Below the pieces are notes generated by a model. That model was not told the DNA's origin and made no database searches. It saw only the letters and a list, made by a program, of their open reading frames with translations. A program made the translations under genes and the position numbers. This document shows positions 61,253 through 64,000 of a stretch of 64,000 bases of DNA, piece by piece. Source of the stretch: Lanius collurio (taxonomy: Eukaryota; Chordata; Aves; Passeriformes; Laniidae); contig JACBWW010000008.1 in assembly GCA_020086605.1 (NCBI GenBank), positions 17,467,558 to 17,531,557 on the forward strand. Reading direction: 5' to 3'. Position 1 is the first letter of the stretch. Every line of letters begins with the position of its first letter.

Positions 61253-63252
61253 AATCTCCCTTTTACTTTCTGGCTTTTTGCTCAGCGATGGAGGTACTGA
61301 ACGGAGGTGGGGGTGCCTGTGCAGGAGAGCCTTACTGCAGGAATAGCTGGACATTATTTGGTTCCTCTGACCTTTCTGAAATGGCTGAAAGCAACCCACA
61401 CATGGAGCAGCAGTGATCCCACTATAAAATCTGTAGAATTACACTCAGAAAAATGACCCACCCTAGAATTTATGGAGCACAGTAGTGTGTTTTACTCCAA
61501 ATAAATAGATTTGTATTCTGGCAAGGGCTTTGCAAAAATGAATAGAACTGACAGTTGGGAAGCATTTTCCTTCTGCATCAGGATTCCAGGCACATCCTTG
61601 AGAATGACAGGGCTTTTCACAGCGGCTGGGTGGTAGACACAGCTGAAATCTGCATAACACGTCAGGAGAAACAACAAATTTGATTTTAAGATCATGTTGT
61701 TTTTTAAAAACAAAGATATCCTGGAAACTAGTGCTTCCATTAGCATTCCAAATAAATTGAGTAAGACAAGTCCTGAAAATGGTGGACACTAATTAGATTT
61801 GTTCAGTATTTTAGCAATTAGAGGGAATATCTCTATCCATTTGAAAAGTACTCTAAAGCTACTGAGAAATTTATTACCTCAGAAGAACAGTTCTCTAGGA
61901 ACTTCTCTCATATCTCTTGTGTAAAATGCAGCTGCTTTGTTGACTCTGTATGTATTTATGTATAACATGTTGCATTTTAAATATAAACCAGTGTGATAGA
62001 GCTTTTTTTTTTTAGTTCTTGTTTGCTTTGAGCTAACAGAACACACACCACCTTGCTCTTAGAAATCAGAAGTTCATTTAGAGAAAATAATTCTGTAAGG
62101 AAGCAAATAACTTAGAAATAAGCGAGGGACAAAGCCTTCTACATCTTTGGTCTCATTCACTGTTTGGTTTAAGTGTTCAATAATTCTGTCATTAATGAAG
62201 CCATTTGTGCATCAGTTTATTTTTCAGTTTATATGTCTGAAAGATATGATCTGATTTACCAACAGATACTTTTTACTTCCCCATAAATTAAAGAGTCCTT
62301 TACAGTGTCATTGCTGGACAAAAAAAACCCCAAAAATTAGTCTTTGTGCTCAGGCAATTACCACAGCTATGTCACAAAACAACTCAGGTAGAATGTTTTA
62401 GACTTATCAGCCTCGGGAGAAATATTAAAATAGCACTTAAGTAATGCCAGTTTACTGAATTTCCCAAATGTTTTACATAAAAGAACAAATCGTTTTAAAA
62501 TAAACATTATGACATCTCCACTGATCTGCTTCTGCTTAGAAGACAGTCAAAACTGAACAAAGAACCAGAAGAAAATCACTTCAATGCAGTGGCAAAATAT
62601 ACGCATCCAGAAACAGGTGGTCTGGACAATGGAAGGTAAAAGGATAAACAAACAGAGTTCATGCTAATTGAATACTCAGCTGTCTGGAGATTTATCAGAT
62701 GGGTTCTGCCTTAATATTTCTCAAAGTTTTTTGAATCTCTTTTCAAAGACTTTTCACTCTCATCTCTGAAATCAATACCTGTGCTCCTGATTCCTCTACC
62801 AATCATCCCAGGGCCCTGAAGCCTCTTCTGATTAGCCTCAGACTTTTCTTCGCTATTTATTTGCTGCCAGTTTAAACAACCAGTAACAGAGAGTAATCAG
62901 AAGGCCTTACTAGACTGGGAGGTTTTTCAGTAATGTCCCTTACCACAGGTCCTGGGAGACAGAAGACTTTCTTGTGACTTGGATCTGGCCTCCATTCCCT
63001 TTAGAAGGGAGATTCCCATTATAACTGCCCTTCTTTTCAACAAAGGAGGTTGATGCAGGGCACAGGTGATGTTGTTTTGGGACATCTCGTTATCTCAGGG
63101 TTGCAGCAGAATTCTCTGTTGCTCAGAGTGAAGTGAGCCTCGGTACTGCTCACATGGGAAATTTGGAGTAAGGGGAACTCCTTCATTTTTCATGCTTCTT
63201 TCTAGAGTTTTAGAGGGACCTTGCTTTAGCAAAGGGACTTACTACATCCTGA
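61253..63252. other. No gene seen
   Basis: AT-rich, unique-looking sequence. The frame at 61463-61789 minus has no identifiable domain. Confidence 0.45.
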
Positions 63253-63291
63253 ACTCCTGCTACTCCTGCACAGCAGGAGGCCAGCAGGAGT
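63253..63291. repeat. Nested inverted repeat built of ACTCCTGC
   Basis: Outer arms actcctgct (63253-63261) and agcaggagt (63283-63291) pair over 9 bases. Inner arms ctcctgc (63263-63269) and gcaggag (63273-63279) pair over 7 bases around an aca loop. The unit ctcctgc also repeats directly. Confidence 0.75.
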
Positions 63292-63347
63292 AATGATGCT
63301 GGAATGATGCAGTGACAGCAGTGGGAGTACTCAGAGGAGACATAGCC

Positions 63348-63388
63348 TGGACTGATGGAGGGGCTGGTAAAGCCCCTCCATCAGTCCA
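63348..63388. repeat. Perfect 18-bp inverted repeat, 5-base loop
   Basis: The left arm at 63348-63365 (tggactgatggaggggct) is exactly complementary to 63371-63388 around the loop ggtaa. It lies 57 bases right of another hairpin-forming repeat. Confidence 0.85.
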
Positions 63389-64000
63389 TTGTAATGGGCT
63401 GCCACAGTACTGAATTGTCTTGAATCTGCATCTGCTACTCAAAAAAAGGGTCTGGACCTATATCTATGGTATATAAATATGGAGTTACTCCATGGCTTTC
63501 AGTGGAGCTATTCTTCAGTTACTCTTCTTCCATAGAAAACAGAGTTCGACCTAGATAAATGGGTGGAAAAGGCACAGGCTTGGCAATTGGCTGGCAAATT
63601 CCATCATTCCATGTGGTTTTCTTATTAATTACAAAACACTGTGGTTGATTACCTCTGATTTTTTCCATACTTCAAGTCTCTTCTGTCAGAAATGAATTTG
63701 GGTAGGAAAAAGAGAGAATAGAGGAGATTTTGTTCTGTGTGGAAGTTCCATCTGTTATGGATGCTCTGTGCTTTATTTTTAATTGCATAAGGACAAGCCC
63801 ACTCAGGAAGTGACATTTGTAGAGTTAGCCCACCCCAGGATGTTAAATTTTTTAAAATGCAGAATATAGCCCATAAAACATTAAGGAGAGAAGATATAAT
63901 GGACCCCAAAGTGGTTTTTCGATTTAATCTGTGTGAATTAGTTCACCTTTCCTATGCAATCTACATTTTCCACTGTTTTCAAGCAAGCAGTAAATTGTGT
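63389..64000. other. No gene seen
   Basis: AT-rich sequence to the end of the window. The minus frame at 63649-63909 is not recognisable. Confidence 0.4.

Noticed and set aside
1..64000. CRISPR arrays, bacterial operons, rRNA or tRNA genes
   Set aside because: No regularly spaced repeats, no tRNA cloverleaf or rRNA sequence noticed. The avian CR1 and ERV content shows vertebrate nuclear DNA.

Overview
This window looks like bird nuclear DNA, most probably from a songbird (passerine). It is AT-rich, holds several 3' fragments of the avian LINE CR1 in both orientations, and carries LTRs of bird endogenous retroviruses (ERVs). I found no host exon that I can defend. The longest open frames are read-throughs of LTRs, CR1 pieces or low-complexity DNA. 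It reads as intergenic or intronic sequence.

Layout: 1-180 is a CpG-rich block cut by the window edge, followed by two CR1 3' ends (about 350-770). A dispersed ERV-like repeat occurs at about 1250-1640 and again at about 15395-15800. A short ERVK-type LTR family occurs four times: as solo LTRs at 6758-7060 and 15087-15381, each with a perfect 6-bp target-site duplication (TSD), and as the two ends of a provirus at 46691-49440. Other LTR material lies at 9912-10465, at 20843 onward, in the composite at 30993-32621 and at 57153-58276. CR1 fragments lie at about 8385, 12294, 24945, 37440, 55309 and 60638. Simple and tandem repeats and three hairpin-forming inverted repeats complete the list. The long stretches between carry no recognisable gene.

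The most notable object is the 2.75-kb minus-strand provirus at 46691-49440. It has two LTRs, a matching 6-bp TSD (atgttt) and a polypurine tract, but no recognisable pol. Its interior holds an intronless sequence resembling a Y-box (cold-shock-domain) protein, closest from memory to the germ-cell paralogue YBX2. A gag-like remnant lies upstream and a possible env-tail remnant downstream. This is the architecture of a host-gene-transducing retrovirus, here an old and broken one: the Y-box frame has a probable frameshift near 47738 and a stop at 47458-47460.

The second notable locus is 30993-32621. An ERVL-type LTR there was interrupted by a 903-bp LTR (31041-31943, 5-bp TSD ctagt) and also contains a truncated piece of a third LTR. 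A relative of the 903-bp LTR sits at 57153-58276. The two share a nearly identical core of about 330 bp inside much more diverged flanks.
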